64,000 nt of DNA from Lojkania enalia (taxonomy: Eukaryota > Ascomycota > Dothideomycetes > Pleosporales), in assembly GCA_010094045.1 (NCBI GenBank), contig ML986589.1:613502-677501 (forward strand), written 5' to 3'. The notes below the pieces were generated by a model. It had not been told where the DNA came from. It saw only the letters and a list, made by a program, of their open reading frames with translations, and ran no database searches. Both the position numbers and the translations under genes were made by a program. Below are positions 10,914 through 21,880 of this stretch, piece by piece. How positions within the stretch are numbered: position 1 is the stretch's first letter; each line of letters begins with the position of its first letter.

Positions 10914-11480
10914 GATCAATAGGAGTCAAGATTTAGAGGCGTTATGCCGTGCAATTCTCTAGACGGAGAGACCAAATTCAAACAGATTTCAAATTCGCAA
11001 GTTGAACCACATAGAAGAAAGGAAAGTGCAATGCTCTTGCTCTAAAATTGTTGGTCTTGACAAGTTGCATACCTAGGTAAGGTGATGACCAAGGCGGGGA
11101 GGGACTAGCTTCCCCCGCCGAGGTCCAATGCGGGCAAGGCGGGGTACTCAAGCATGATGCTCATCTATGGCTCCATCATATTCTCTGGAAAGGGCTAAAT
11201 TCATACTTCAGCGTGTATTGTCTAATTAACCCAAAACAATAGGCTTTGTGGAAGAAGCCTAGTCCACGTACCGAAATGCAATCCAATGCCTCTTCTCTTG
11301 CCGTACTCCGACCTGAATTCCCAATACCATCGTGAAAGGCTGTGACAGAAGACCAAAATCGCGGACTCCAGGTTGAATATCCTAAGACCGAGGCCTGATA
11401 CGCCATCTAAATGCTTGAAAAAATTATGCAGAGCAGCAAGCCCCGCAATAGAGAAAAAGCTTGTCCATAGTTTGACCTCC
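10914..11480. other. Intergenic
   Basis: 5' flank of the dehydrogenase gene and 3' flank of the Yippee gene. The one minus frame (11406-11176) has no recognisable motif. Confidence 0.4.
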
Positions 11481-11875
11481 TCAGGTTACCGTGCATAACA
11501 GTTCAGCCTCCAGAATGAACTTGCCCTCTTTATACTTTTCTGCGGACTCATACGCCTTGTCGTACTTCCACCCCACTACCTCCTTGCATTGTCGGCAGTT
11601 GATGTCGCGCACGATGTGGCGGCCGGTCGTCATGTTACGCTCGTTAGGTTCGGATTCGGTAACGTTGACGACGCTGTCGAAGAGGTAGGCTTTGCCATGC
11701 TGGCCGCGGAAGTTCTGCAAGGACTACGTCAGATTGGAGGCTCACAAAAGATCTAGTATAGCTTGTGGAAATTTACCCTACTAAGAATATCGTCGTGATT
11801 GGCGAGATGGGTCTTGCAGCTCTTGCAGCCATAAATGCGGGATGAGTTGAGGTAGATGTTATACGCTAGCCCCAT
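11481..11875 (-). CDS. Yippee-like zinc-binding protein
   Basis: Exons 11875-11777 and 11714-11481 join across a 62-nt intron (GTAAAT..GCAG) to give 110 residues, a normal length for the family. The two zinc-binding pairs are C17-K-S-C20 and C73-R-Q-C76, separated by exactly 52 residues as in the Yippee signature CxxC-x52-CxxC. The blocks NFRGQHGKAYLF, TTGRHIVRDI and VVGWKYDKAYE are highly conserved in Yippee/Moh1 proteins. Family members form a beta-tent fold related to cereblon; in yeasts Moh1 is linked to the GID/CTLH ubiquitin ligase. The C-terminus EGKFILEAELLC is canonical. The intron splits the first zinc pair from the remainder. Confidence 0.95.
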
Positions 11876-13827
11876 CGTCAATAGCCAATACGCTTCCGTC
11901 TTCGAGGTTTAAGGGAGAAGAAAACTAGAGAAGTAGTGGCGAGGGCTCTATGCTGGCTTCGCGGAGTGTGGAGGTAGCCTGAGGCGTTTGGGGATACGAT
12001 CAGAGGACGGAAGTCGGCCCGGTAGATCTGAGAGATATTAAATGACTTGTGCACAAGGATAGCTTGCTTGCTTTAAATGGGCGGACGGCTTTGCTAGAAG
12101 CAAGGATTGTTGACCTGTGAGGTGCTGGTAGTTACCCTCAACGCCCGTGAAAGCTCCGGTGACCTCGCCGTCTTGCCGCGATGTCCGAGTGACCAAGCCC
12201 AAAGACTGGGAAGTTTGCGTGTCTTTCGCGAAAGTATGTGCCAGATCCTGTGGCACGAGCGGACAGCGTGGTATGAACTGCCTAAATGTACGTCCTACGT
12301 GTTGAAGCTGTGGAGATGTGCAAGGTGGGGAGCTGGGAACTAAGGTGAGGGTTTGACACTAACCCGGGAAAGTGGGTGGGTAGTCACACCTGATCACGTG
12401 GCTGATAAGATAAGCATTGTCATACCTAAAAGGCAGCCTAGGTTGGAGATGGAATGAGGGTTTCGATGGGTTAAGTAGTAGTTAGACATTATAGTAGCGG
12501 CAGGCCTGTGCAATTAATTGGTGGTTCGATGCAAAGGACCGGATTACCTAGGTATCGAGATTATGACGGTGATACGGAACTACGGTCTTGGCGGTATCAA
12601 TCACAATATTGACGCAGGAGAAAAGGATGGCTAGCAGCCCAAATATACCGGTTAGAGCATGTTCATAAAGCTGCGTCGATGTTCAAGGCTCCATGATAGT
12701 TGCCAAGTGGCAATCGCTACGGCAGTATCTCTTTAGAACCAGCCATCAGACTTATGATTGGCGCAGCGTGCTGCTAGTCCCCAGAATGCTCTTTTTAAGC
12801 GTTCGATCCTGGCGTTTATGACGGGGCTGACATGCAGAGCTATCAATCTTATTCCCTGGAATTCGTTTCTTGTCAACCCAAAGTCAACACTGAATCTGGA
12901 ATCGGGACTCGTTTCACCATGGTGCATTGATAGCAATGAAGGTTGTTAATAGAAGAATATACACTAGACCATCTTGTCAGATGATGCAATTTCAGTGTGC
13001 TCGTCTCGAAATGATTCCCACTTTGGCCTTTAAAGAAAAAGGGGGGTGGGGCTATGAGGAGATTGTGAAAAACTACAAAATGATACCGGAATTACCAATT
13101 GGAGAGCATGGTCATGTTAAAATACCAATCTATAGGCAGGTTTATATTCTTTCGCCAGCGATAACGAATCGGATATACTAGGTAGCCTCGAACTGTCACA
13201 ACAAAGCGCACGTGTACGGACCAACCCAGCATTGTTCAAACTGGCCGAACCAAGCCAGCTGTAAGGAGCAGAAAGTAGGGATTGGAGTGCACTTCTGTGG
13301 TGTCTGGAGATGTGCTGGCAATGTTTTGATACTCCCAACCCCCCGAGCGCGGATTGGACAGGATTACTGAAGCTCCATCTCGCTTTCGGTCGAGATTTGC
13401 GCCGCGATTCGTGCTTTTCGCCGTCACCATGGCTACGTGCCGGATATCATGTCTGCTGGAGGAAGGGATGACTGCCGAATGGGCCAATTCACAGCAAGGA
13501 GGATGCAGTCTTCACTAGAGCGAGAACCGTTTGGAGGGCGTCACTCGACGGGTGAATCTGGCGAGCTGCAGTCTGCAGACGCTGGCAGCAGCCAAACGCC
13601 ATTAATTATTGCCTCAGCCCCAGCCTCCACACTGGAGAACGCACGCGCCCAAGTGCGGCTTGATGTTTGTGGCAGCTGTCGTAGCGGGAAATATCTCTCC
13701 GCGTAGAAGGTTCTAGCATCCTACGTTCCCGTCTTTCAGCACCGTTTTTTTAATCGGCCCGTCCACAATCAAAGTTCCAAGTTGCAGCACGTAGTTACAC
13801 CAAAAGAAGGGTATCCCTCCGTCGCAA
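11876..13827. other. Gene-poor divergent interval
   Basis: Nearly 2 kb between the Yippee start (-) and the TPR-DnaJ start (+), so it should carry both promoters. Frames up to 89 codons exist on both strands but show no motif and no splice-joined extension that I could find. A short G-rich run lies near 13043-13051. Confidence 0.4.
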
Positions 13828-16070
13828 ATGGTGATTCCGTCGTTTTTCAACAAATCCTCGAAAAAGTCACGACACCCCGACTCACCTTCGCTCGGCCCAG
13901 GATCCTCATCGCATAGTCAGGGCACCCCTCCCTCGTCGCCCGAGAAAAAGTCCCATCATCGGGTGAAGGATCGAGAGCGTGACCGCGACCGTCGCTCCAA
14001 CTCTTACTCATCTAAGCGCTCATCTAGGTACGACCGCGATTCGCATCCGCTCAACCTCCCGCCTGACGAGTTGAGGCGACTTTCTTCATCCGCCATGTCC
14101 CAAATGAGCGACCAACCCACGCCGCAGCCCATGGATCTGGACCGGGAGTTCACGTCCTCGCCCACGCCCTCAAGCCCCGCAACTGCTCAGACGCCGGGTG
14201 GATTTCCTAAGGCCAACGGCACGAACAGCGAGCAGCACCAGGCACGGCCGGCCCCTCCTCCCCACAGGTATACAACGAGCCCTCCGCCGCAGTCGGCCAA
14301 CTACGCTGCTACACCAGAAGAAGCCGCGTCGTCGCCAGTGCAGCCGCCCACGATCGACGCCGAGTCGTACAAGGCTGCTGGTAACAAGTTTTTCAAGATC
14401 AAGGATTACGCACAGGCGATCAAGGAGTACTCGAAAGGTGGGTTGTACTCTCGTCATATCTGCGTCGAGAAATGTACTGCCTAATGCAACGGGCCGCACG
14501 CGACCGCTACAACCAAGTAATGTGAGCTGACTGATTTGATAGCAATCGAGGCCGACCCTAAGAATGCCACCTACTATTCAAACCGTGCCGCCGCTCTCAT
14601 GTCTGCAAACCGCTTCATTGAGGCATTGGAGGACTGCAAGATTGCTGACGAGTTGGATCCTGGGAACATGAAGATCCAGCTGCGGTTAGGGAGGTTGTAC
14701 ACTAGCTTAGGCCGGCCAGACGAGGCCCTATCAGTGTTCAACTCAATCAGCCCTCCAGCGACACAAAAGGACATGCAGCCCGCACTAAACATGCAAAAGC
14801 ACCTACGACAGGCCGAGGAGATCCTTGCGAATGGAGGTTCCGGGTCGTTAGTGATGTACGCTTTGAATGAGGCAGAAAGGGGATTGGGTGCTGGCGTGAG
14901 CAGGCCCAGGAAGTGGAGCCTCATGCGTGGAGAAGCGCACCTAAGACTAGGCAACGCCAACGCTCTCGGAGAGGCCCAGAACGTGGCCATGTCATTGCTA
15001 CGAAGCAATAATCAGGACCCCGATGCGCTAGTTTTAAGAGGCAGAATATTGTACGCACAAGGTGAGAACGAAAAGGCCATTCAGCATTTTAGACAGGCGT
15101 TGAGCTGCGATCCGGACTTTAAAGATGCCGTGAAGAACCTGCGAATGGTTCAAAAGCTAGAACGAATGAAGGAGGAGGGCAACTCGGCTTTCAAAGCCAA
15201 TCGTTACCAGGAAGCGGTGGATACCTATACTATGGCTTTGGAAGTGGATCCGTCTAACAAGAACACCAACTCGAAGATCCTTCAGAATCGGGCGCTCTGC
15301 TACACGAGACTCAAGAATTGGACCCCTGCCATCGCCGATTGCGACAAAGCACTCGAACTCGACCCTAGCTACGCTAAGGCACGGAAAACGAGGGCCAAGG
15401 CATTGGGCGAGTCAGGGAATTGGGAGGAGGCTGTTCGGGAATACAAAGCTATACAAGAAGCCAACCCTTCTGAGCCAGGCATTGCTAAGGATATCCGCAA
15501 CGCAGAATTGGAACTGAAGAAGAGCAAAAGGAAGGATTATTATAAAATCCTTGGAGTCAGCAAGGATGCCGGCGAGCAAGATATCAAGAAGGCGTATCGC
15601 AAACTTGCGATCGTACACCATCCCGACAAGAATCCAGATGATCCAGAGGCGGAAAACAGATTCAAAGAAATCCAGGAAGCACATGAGACGCTCAGCGATC
15701 CTCAGTACGTATAATTCTGCAACTATCCCATTATCATATTCTCATCATCGCCACAGAAAACGAGCACGCTATGACTCCGGCGAAGACCTAGTTGATCCAT
15801 CTGAGATGTTTAGCGGAGGCGGTTTTCCTGGCGGTATGGGAGGTGGCATGCAAATTGATCCGGAAATGCGTAAGCCTTCCGATTCTATTCCTTTACCATG
15901 TGCTAATATTTTCATCAGTCTTCAATATGTTTGGCGGGGGCATGGGAGGAGGTCGCCCCGGAGGGGGTAGTTTCTCCTTCCAAACGGGAGGCAGTCCCTT
16001 CGGGGGCATGGGTGGTATGCCTGGTGGTGGCCGAAGTCGCCAACAGTTCCAGGGTGGCTTCCCTTTTTGA
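13828..16070 (+). CDS. TPR-DnaJ co-chaperone (DNAJC7/TPR2-like)
   Basis: Exons 13828-14437, 14543-15704, 15757-15869 and 15919-16070 join in frame to 678 residues; introns are 105, 52 and 49 nt. Residues 1 to about 180 form a Ser/Pro/Arg-rich disordered extension. From about 182 ([20 protein letters not shown]) tandem TPR motifs run to about 520 and should bind Hsp70/Hsp90 C-termini. The J domain starts at about 535 (DYYKILGVS) and has an intact HPD at 563-565 (HHPDKNPDD), so Hsp70 stimulation should be possible. The tail is Gly/Met-rich ([16 protein letters not shown]) and ends [12 protein letters not shown] followed by J domain is the DNAJC7 layout. The protein is cytosolic or nuclear. The first intron interrupts the first TPR. 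Confidence 0.94.
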
Positions 16071-16824
16071 AAAATTTATTCGCATCTTGCCTTTGCATAT
16101 GCTGGATTACTAATTATGCCTTTTTCGTGTCGATACTGTGGATCACGAGATTTTGCACATCTACTATCAACCTCTGACTGGCGTTGGGTATTACGGGTAT
16201 AAAGCGCGAGCTGAAGGCGCTCGACATAGACTGTCGGTGGTGATTGCTATCTGATGACTTTTCTTGTCTTGATCTCATCCAAGGCATTACTATGGCGTCC
16301 TTTTCATATCAGACTTAGACCGGACCACCTGCATGCTTGGTCTTTTACGATGAATAATATATGGGGTTGAAATTCGATATGCTGCCAAGATTGATGTTCT
16401 ATGTATTCCAATCGACATATTCTATGAATAATTTTCTTATACTAAATATCAAAACAACGACAAATGCCGCTGTTATCCAAACCTCTATTTCACGATTGGT
16501 CAATGTCAAAAAGTTGATGACTAAGCCCAGCCACTGTTCAAAAGCACGCTACGACTTTTGTCCGCACATCATGGAACCATTGACAAAATTGATGTCTTTG
16601 TTTAACAGCTTTGGTTGTCCGCGACTTATTTGTTTCATCTAATCTGTACTCTCGATTGGCTCCTCATACTGCTGCTTTCGTTCTGTGAAGGAATTGGATT
16701 TTCTCCGTATTCTGAAAGTGTCAATAATATTCACCCTTTCACCACCACTACAACTCCCTTTGCGATATAGCTTATTATTTAAATAAAGGAGTTAGACCTT
16801 TACTCTTCATAGCACAGCTCTAAA
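16071..16824. other. Intergenic
   Basis: 3' flank of the TPR-DnaJ gene and 5' flank of the YwbE-like gene. A 93-codon plus frame at 16361-16642 has no motif and is probably chance. Confidence 0.4.
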
Positions 16825-17523
16825 ATGCAAAGACCCCGCCGCCCCAACCGCCAATCTCGGCGCGGAAATCACAGCCAGAACTCTCAGTCCAATTCGTCAA
16901 GGGGCCCATCGAGCTCCAACAACTCTTCCAATTATCAGCCACCTCGGTTGAAGCCGGCTTATACACCAGTTCCAGCATACTCTGTCATCGTCGTTGGGAA
17001 CGGTGTGTCTATTATTCTTAAGCAAGACCAGTCCATAGGGCATCAAGTACAAGGCATTGTAGCTGAATTGCTGACAAGAGGTGACCATCCTCGGGGTGTG
17101 AAAGTTCGTTTGAGAGATGGAAGAGTAGGCAGAGTCCAGGCCTTAGTGTCAGAAGAGGAAGGCGTTAGGGGAGAAAACATAGTAAGAGGAACAGATGCCG
17201 GTCTAGGTAGGAATGGTGAAGCTTCCAGTTCTCCTGCACCAGGCCAAGGGCGAGGGAGGGGGAGAGGTGGACAAAACTTTCGGCATGTACAGGACAGTAG
17301 AGATGATGGGTATATGTGGGATGAGAGTAGAAGCAGGAATTTGAGCGAGTATTTCTCGGGTCTGGACCTAGAGTCGCAAGATGAGATAGGAGGATGGGCG
17401 GCTAGCGAGCGCAGCACGGTCCCTGAGGTCAAGAGCGAAATGGTGAAGTGCCCTGTTTGCGGGATATTCGAGGGGGACGAGAGGGCTGTGGCTCATCATG
17501 TTGAAGGACATTTTCAAGACTGA
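16825..17523 (+). CDS. YwbE/DUF2196 protein with C-terminal zinc finger
   Basis: A single exon of 232 residues. Residues 1-45 are basic and rich in Arg, Asn, Ser and Gln, suggesting RNA or nucleolar association. Residues about 55-110 carry the DUF2196/YwbE block (VSIILKQDQSIGHQVQGIVA, then HPRGVKVRLRDGRVGRVQ), a small beta-rich domain widespread in bacteria and fused to other parts in fungi. A Gly/Arg stretch (GQGRGRGRGG) follows at about 140. The C-terminus reads VKCPVCGIFEG...AVAHHVEGHF, a C2-H2-type finger resembling UBZ-like ubiquitin-binding fingers. The function of the DUF2196 domain is not established. The start lies just upstream of the basic region and no earlier in-frame ATG is needed. 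Confidence 0.88.
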   Translation: MQRPRRPNRQSRRGNHSQNSQSNSSRGPSSSNNSSNYQPPRLKPAYTPVPAYSVIVVGNGVSIILKQDQSIGHQVQGIVAELLTRGDHPRGVKVRLRDGRVGRVQALVSEEEGVRGENIVRGTDAGLGRNGEASSSPAPGQGRGRGRGGQNFRHVQDSRDDGYMWDESRSRNLSEYFSGLDLESQDEIGGWAASERSTVPEVKSEMVKCPVCGIFEGDERAVAHHVEGHFQD

Positions 17524-17717
17524 AGATGTTTTTGACAGGAAACATCTGGATCGTTTTTAAAGACTAGTCTCCCATTCAGATCCGCTCAATACATCACGGT
17601 TGCCTTGGAGTCTGTTGGAATTTTTATTTTAGGAACCCCATTCACCAAGCACTACCACAGAGACACTGGCTTGTAGCACCGCCCCTCGGCTCTCTGAATC
17701 GCTGCGTAGGACCTGTC
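17524..17717. other. Short convergent interval
   Basis: 3' untranslated regions of two convergent genes. Nothing else was seen. Confidence 0.4.
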
Positions 17718-18371
17718 TCAACGCCTCCTCCTATGCCTCCCGCCCCCAAATCCTATCTCCCGAACCAAGTCCAGAACAATGAAAAACCAGAATGCCTTAA
17801 TATGCTCCCAAGCCCACATCTTGGTGCTGCGAGGCGTAATCATCCAACCCACGGCCCAGAGCCCAGCCACAACACACAACACAATTGCACGCCTCAAATA
17901 CTCCATCCTCCCAAACTCCGCAATTACCAGGAGTCCAACTTCTGTTACGACATAAGTCCAATAACTGCCCGGGTGGTAATAGAAGACAACCTCGGCTTTC
18001 TCTTCAGCGTCTCGCTTCGCCCGCGACCCACCCATGCGTCCGTTCGAGACATAGCTGTCGCTTCCCTGGGCAATGGGATTTGACAAAGCGACTGCGACGG
18101 GATGGCTGAGCCCGGAGAGCTTGAATTGGAAGTAGAGGGCACAGAGGAGAATGATGGCAGCGACGAAGCGATCGATTAGGGACGCGCCTTCGATGTTGCC
18201 AATCAACCAGGCTGTTGGAGAAAAAGGCACAGCTGCCGTCCAGAGCAAGATAATAATCGGTATGGAAGAAATCTGCCGGAAAGTGATGGCGGACGAAGTC
18301 GGCGGTGTCGTCGGAGTGTAGTAGTGAGTTCGTGTCATTTTGACGAACGCTAAGGGTCTTTGCGGTTTCAA
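17718..18371 (-). CDS. Small multi-pass membrane protein, hypothetical
   Basis: One exon of 217 residues, or 206 if translation starts at the in-frame ATG at 18338 (MTRTHYYTPTTPPT), which looks the more natural start. Hydrophobic helices are visible at IPIIILLWTAAVPF, FVAAIILLCALYFQFKL, YWTYVVTEVGLLVIAEF, AIVLCVVAGLWAVGWMI and AFWFFIVLDLV, so four or five transmembrane segments. The loop after helix 2 is hydrophilic (GGSRAKRDAEEKAEV). The C-terminus is Gly/His then five Arg (GGGRHRRRR). No signal peptide is needed. I do not recognise the family. The clean alternation of hydrophobic and polar segments makes a real gene likely. Confidence 0.7.
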   Translation of the reverse strand: MKPQRPLAFVKMTRTHYYTPTTPPTSSAITFRQISSIPIIILLWTAAVPFSPTAWLIGNIEGASLIDRFVAAIILLCALYFQFKLSGLSHPVAVALSNPIAQGSDSYVSNGRMGGSRAKRDAEEKAEVVFYYHPGSYWTYVVTEVGLLVIAEFGRMEYLRRAIVLCVVAGLWAVGWMITPRSTKMWAWEHIKAFWFFIVLDLVREIGFGGGRHRRRR

Positions 18372-18587
18372 TGATCACTTTGAAAATACTTTGCGCAGAT
18401 ATAGTGAGGTGGGAAATTGTGAAGGGGAAGATGAAGAGATGCTAGAGGTTTGGTGGGATGCTGCCTAATACTTAGAAACCTTGATGCGACGCGTGCACGC
18501 GGCAGAGTTCCATGATGGATCACAGCCTCACTCCGTTTGTTTCAAGCACAGAATTCCCGGGGATATTCTATGAGCGGTCCGTCAAAA

Positions 18588-18589
<2 letters not shown>

Positions 18590-18624
<35 letters not shown>
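18590..18624 (+). repeat. Poly(A) run, 35 nt
   Basis: Uninterrupted A from 18590 to 18624 in otherwise balanced sequence. It could be a microsatellite or the tail of an old retroposed sequence; no flanking target duplication was found. Confidence 0.9.
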
Positions 18625-18628
<4 letters not shown>

Positions 18629-18735
18629 CAGAACGTTGAGATTGAGACAGAAATAGATGTCTGTTACGGTTATCAACAGCGCTTCGTACAGTATCTTCTT
18701 TACAAACGGCCTGTCGCTACGGCGATTTGTGTAGC

Positions 18736-18752
18736 GGGCTCACAGCCCGCAG
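18736..18752. other. Short perfect hairpin
   Basis: GCGGGCT, a 3-nt loop, then AGCCCGC. No U tract or other transcription-stop context is attached, and its role is unknown. Confidence 0.6.
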
Positions 18753-20693
18753 GATTGCAGCAGGCGTCAATGTCTCGCTCAGCAGTCACCAATCCCCTGC
18801 TCAAATCATCCCACCTTCCTCGAAACGACCTAGACATAGTCCACGCCTCATAAACCTCTTTCCTGTCCGTGTTCTTCATCGCAATATCAAATTACCTCTC
18901 CCATCCATCTCGCGTAATCCGACTCAGCGGCCCAGTTCCTATCATCTCAGCACTACCTGTCGTCCAGGCTCTGTAACTCTTCCTCAAGCTTCTGAGGATG
19001 GCAAGGGTTACATCTTTACATCCGCGGGTTCCTCGAGTATTCAACCATTCATCGGATAGCTCCTGTAAAATCGAACTCTGCGGAAGGCGTATCAGCATAG
19101 AAATATATATGCATATATTAGCGGCGAGGATATTTCTACTAGGTCTCGTGATGTTGATGGAATATTGGGGAATCCTGGGGCGGTTAGTGGGAGTTGGATA
19201 TGGTGCGTCAGTACCATGCACAAAGCAATAACGAATGTGCTTAGAAATCTAAGGGCGACGAGGGTATCGTAAGTCGCCAAGCATTGGTGTAGATAATGAC
19301 GTCAAGGATGCCCGAAGTTGTAGATTTATGGTAAGCTAGATATATGCTTGTAGATCAGGGTCTGGAGAGAGTAGCAACGGGACTGTGGGTCGCGAGTTGA
19401 AACGCAGTATATTGGGTCTCAACGGTAGGCAGCTACAGGTGACGGAGAGTTTTGTGGATCTAGATGGGCTCCACTGAATACTTAGGTATACGCTTGATTC
19501 TAACCTAACTATCGTTAGAGAGGCCGATTTACTGTATCGGGAAAGTGTGTTTTGGTAATTAAAGTTTTCAACCTTGCATATCAACGACGTTCAAGTGTGT
19601 ACATCTCGCATCATCTCATTGGCTCTTTCGAACGCTATACAAAGTCCGGTCTGGCTGAACAGACAAGCTTTCCAAGACTCCAGCGCGCGTGCAAAGTGGG
19701 CGGGTGCTTTTCCAACGGCATCGTTCCGTGCTGACAAAAGCGTTAGCAATCTTTAATCTCAGACTGGAGTTTTTGCGCAGCGTAATTTCTTGATGTTTCG
19801 CATCGAACACGATGCCGGTGATTGCACATCGAAACGGTCGCGAGCAAGTTCCGGATACGGTAGTTAGTGAAGTGAGATGGCGTCCGTTGACGTCTGCCGA
19901 GGGCTGTGTTGGACTTATGGGAATATTGATATCAGATTTTGAAAAGAGAAGGGCAGTTGAGGACGATGGAGATTCCGGTTCTGGAGATGGCTGGCGTCAT
20001 CTGCTGCATTGCGATACTCACACAAGAAAACCCTAGGTTGGACGCTTCTGCTATGGGACAAAGTGTCCAATTAATTTGCTTCCTATGGCTTCCTTTCGAC
20101 ATACGTAGGATACATTGTTCCTATTCGCACGCGGCTAGCTCTTTGGTGTTGTGTCGAAACTGTTGAAGGTAGCGTCCACCGGTCATCAGCGCATGTTCAG
20201 CGACGCGGGGTTGGGTACATCCTTGTGGACCTGCCTGTACCGCGATTAATATGTTGTTTCAGGCTACTTGGCACAGAATAGATTGCTTATCGTGGAGGAA
20301 TGAATTCGTTGTACGATTCCTGGTGTCCGTGGTCCCTGTAAGAGTGATGGGAAGGTTTTGGTACGTATAGCCTAGAGCAGCCAAGGAGACGGGCATAGAC
20401 ACCGGGACGTACGACTAGGCAGCTCGGGAGATTAAGGGCCTTTTCGCATTTCGCACAGGAAGGACCGGAGCGGAATTCCAGCATCATGCCTACCTGCTCC
20501 AGCTTATCGGTTTAGACGGGGAAAAGCTACATCCTTCCTAATATGGGCATCAGTCAATTATGGTATGTACCTAGGTAGGATTGGACAAAGGTATCCAGAG
20601 TTAGTACAGGGAGCTGAAAGGTCTACGAGAATAGCACCTACAAGATAGACGGCTGAGTTGTGCGCTGCGCCGCCAGTCGTAAGGCAATGTCGA

Positions 20694-20717
20694 GATGTCC
20701 GATGTCCGATGTCCGAT
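20694..20717. repeat. Tandem repeat, GATGTCC x3
   Basis: Three perfect 7-bp units followed by a partial unit (GAT). Confidence 0.9.
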
Positions 20718-21880
20718 TTTGCGTGTAGCCCAGGTGAATCGGCAGGCTTAGGAATTACGTGTTCTGCAGCGCTGATAGACAGTTGATCCAATTGATGTCC
20801 AACACGCCCTCAAGGCCCATTGCTCGAAACATCCTAGGGTTGGTAGAGTTCGGAGGTACAGATCAGACTTTATCACCGGCCAAGAGTCCCGCCACAACCC
20901 AGCATCGGTGAATTGCGGCTGACGGGGAGAATCAGGAGCCCAGGTGTCACGGATCCAACGAAGCTAGAGATTGAATGAAAGTTAGCGTAGAAGACGCTAG
21001 GCCTTGAAGTCTGGCGAGCACGTCGGCGTCGTTCCGCAAAAGACCCTGCGACAGCTGCGTTGTGTGCAGGACTGTACCGTGGTGCTGTTACTCAACCCAA
21101 CCGCCCGCCAGCGATGCGCAAAAACGTGCCAGCAGATCGACGGCTTCCCAGCCAATGCAGATCCATTTAACCTGGCCGGGAACGGAAGTCGAGGTGGTCG
21201 CCTTTCTCCCCCGTTCCGAAAAGGCCTTTGCGAAATCCGGTGGCCGTGATTCGTCAACCGCGTGTCCCTCCTTTGTTTTGGAGCTCAGCCTCCACCGCGC
21301 GTCCAGAACTAAGACGCCAAGCCTCTATTCCCCTCACAGCTGTCGATAAGCACTCCCGTCCCCCATAGGCTGCTGACATGCAACATTCGCGCCATGGCTG
21401 TATGACGCGTACCTTTCGCACGGCGTTCAGCGTTCTGTCGTTGGCCAAGCTTGCCTGAGCCTGCCAACCACCAGCCACGGCTCCCCGCCATGACCGTATC
21501 CGGACAAATGCCATCCACAAAAGTCGTGAAACAGACCTTGTATGCTGCAGCAACTCTTGGAATAGCACCCTGGCTATCGTCAGGCCATGTACACATATCC
21601 TCCGTAAGCGGTGCCCACTCTCCAACATCCCCAGGGAGCTGGGGTTCACACACTCTGAGATTTATTAAGCCAACCTCTTCCCCATCTACTCCATATTCAG
21701 CAGTCTGTGCTGGGGGGCTGAGAATAATCTCATTTCGGTCGGCATTCATACAGCTGGCAAGCCCGCACTTTCAGCCCTTTGTCGTCGTCTTGTTGCTTTG
21801 TTCCTCTCTCCTCCATCTTGCGTTGGTCCTTGTTTATGTTCTTGCTAGAGCACCATAGTGTCGTTAGGCGCACCTACAAC

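Larger units (their letters stand above)
18372..21880. other. 3.5 kb gene-poor stretch
   Basis: No supported gene. It holds a 35-nt A run (18590-18624), a GCGGGCT/AGCCCGC hairpin near 18736-18752, and a 7-bp tandem repeat (20694-20717). Frames up to 146 codons on both strands show no recognisable motif; some are mutually overlapping and two lie in the presumed promoter of the DOMON gene. The region may contain old decayed genes that cannot be named by eye, including a minus-strand frame pair at about 19280-18892. Confidence 0.4.

Noticed and set aside
13437..13706. 89-codon plus-strand frame upstream of the TPR-DnaJ gene
   Set aside because: No motif; probably promoter or leader sequence of the downstream gene.
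18892..19280. Two overlapping minus-strand frames that might form a gene (one with RLPQSSILQELSDEWLNTRG)
   Set aside because: No splice-joined model gave a recognisable protein, and the pieces match nothing I know.
21254..21749. 131- and 146-codon minus-strand frames before the DOMON gene
   Set aside because: They overlap each other, have no motif and lie in the likely promoter of the plus-strand gene.
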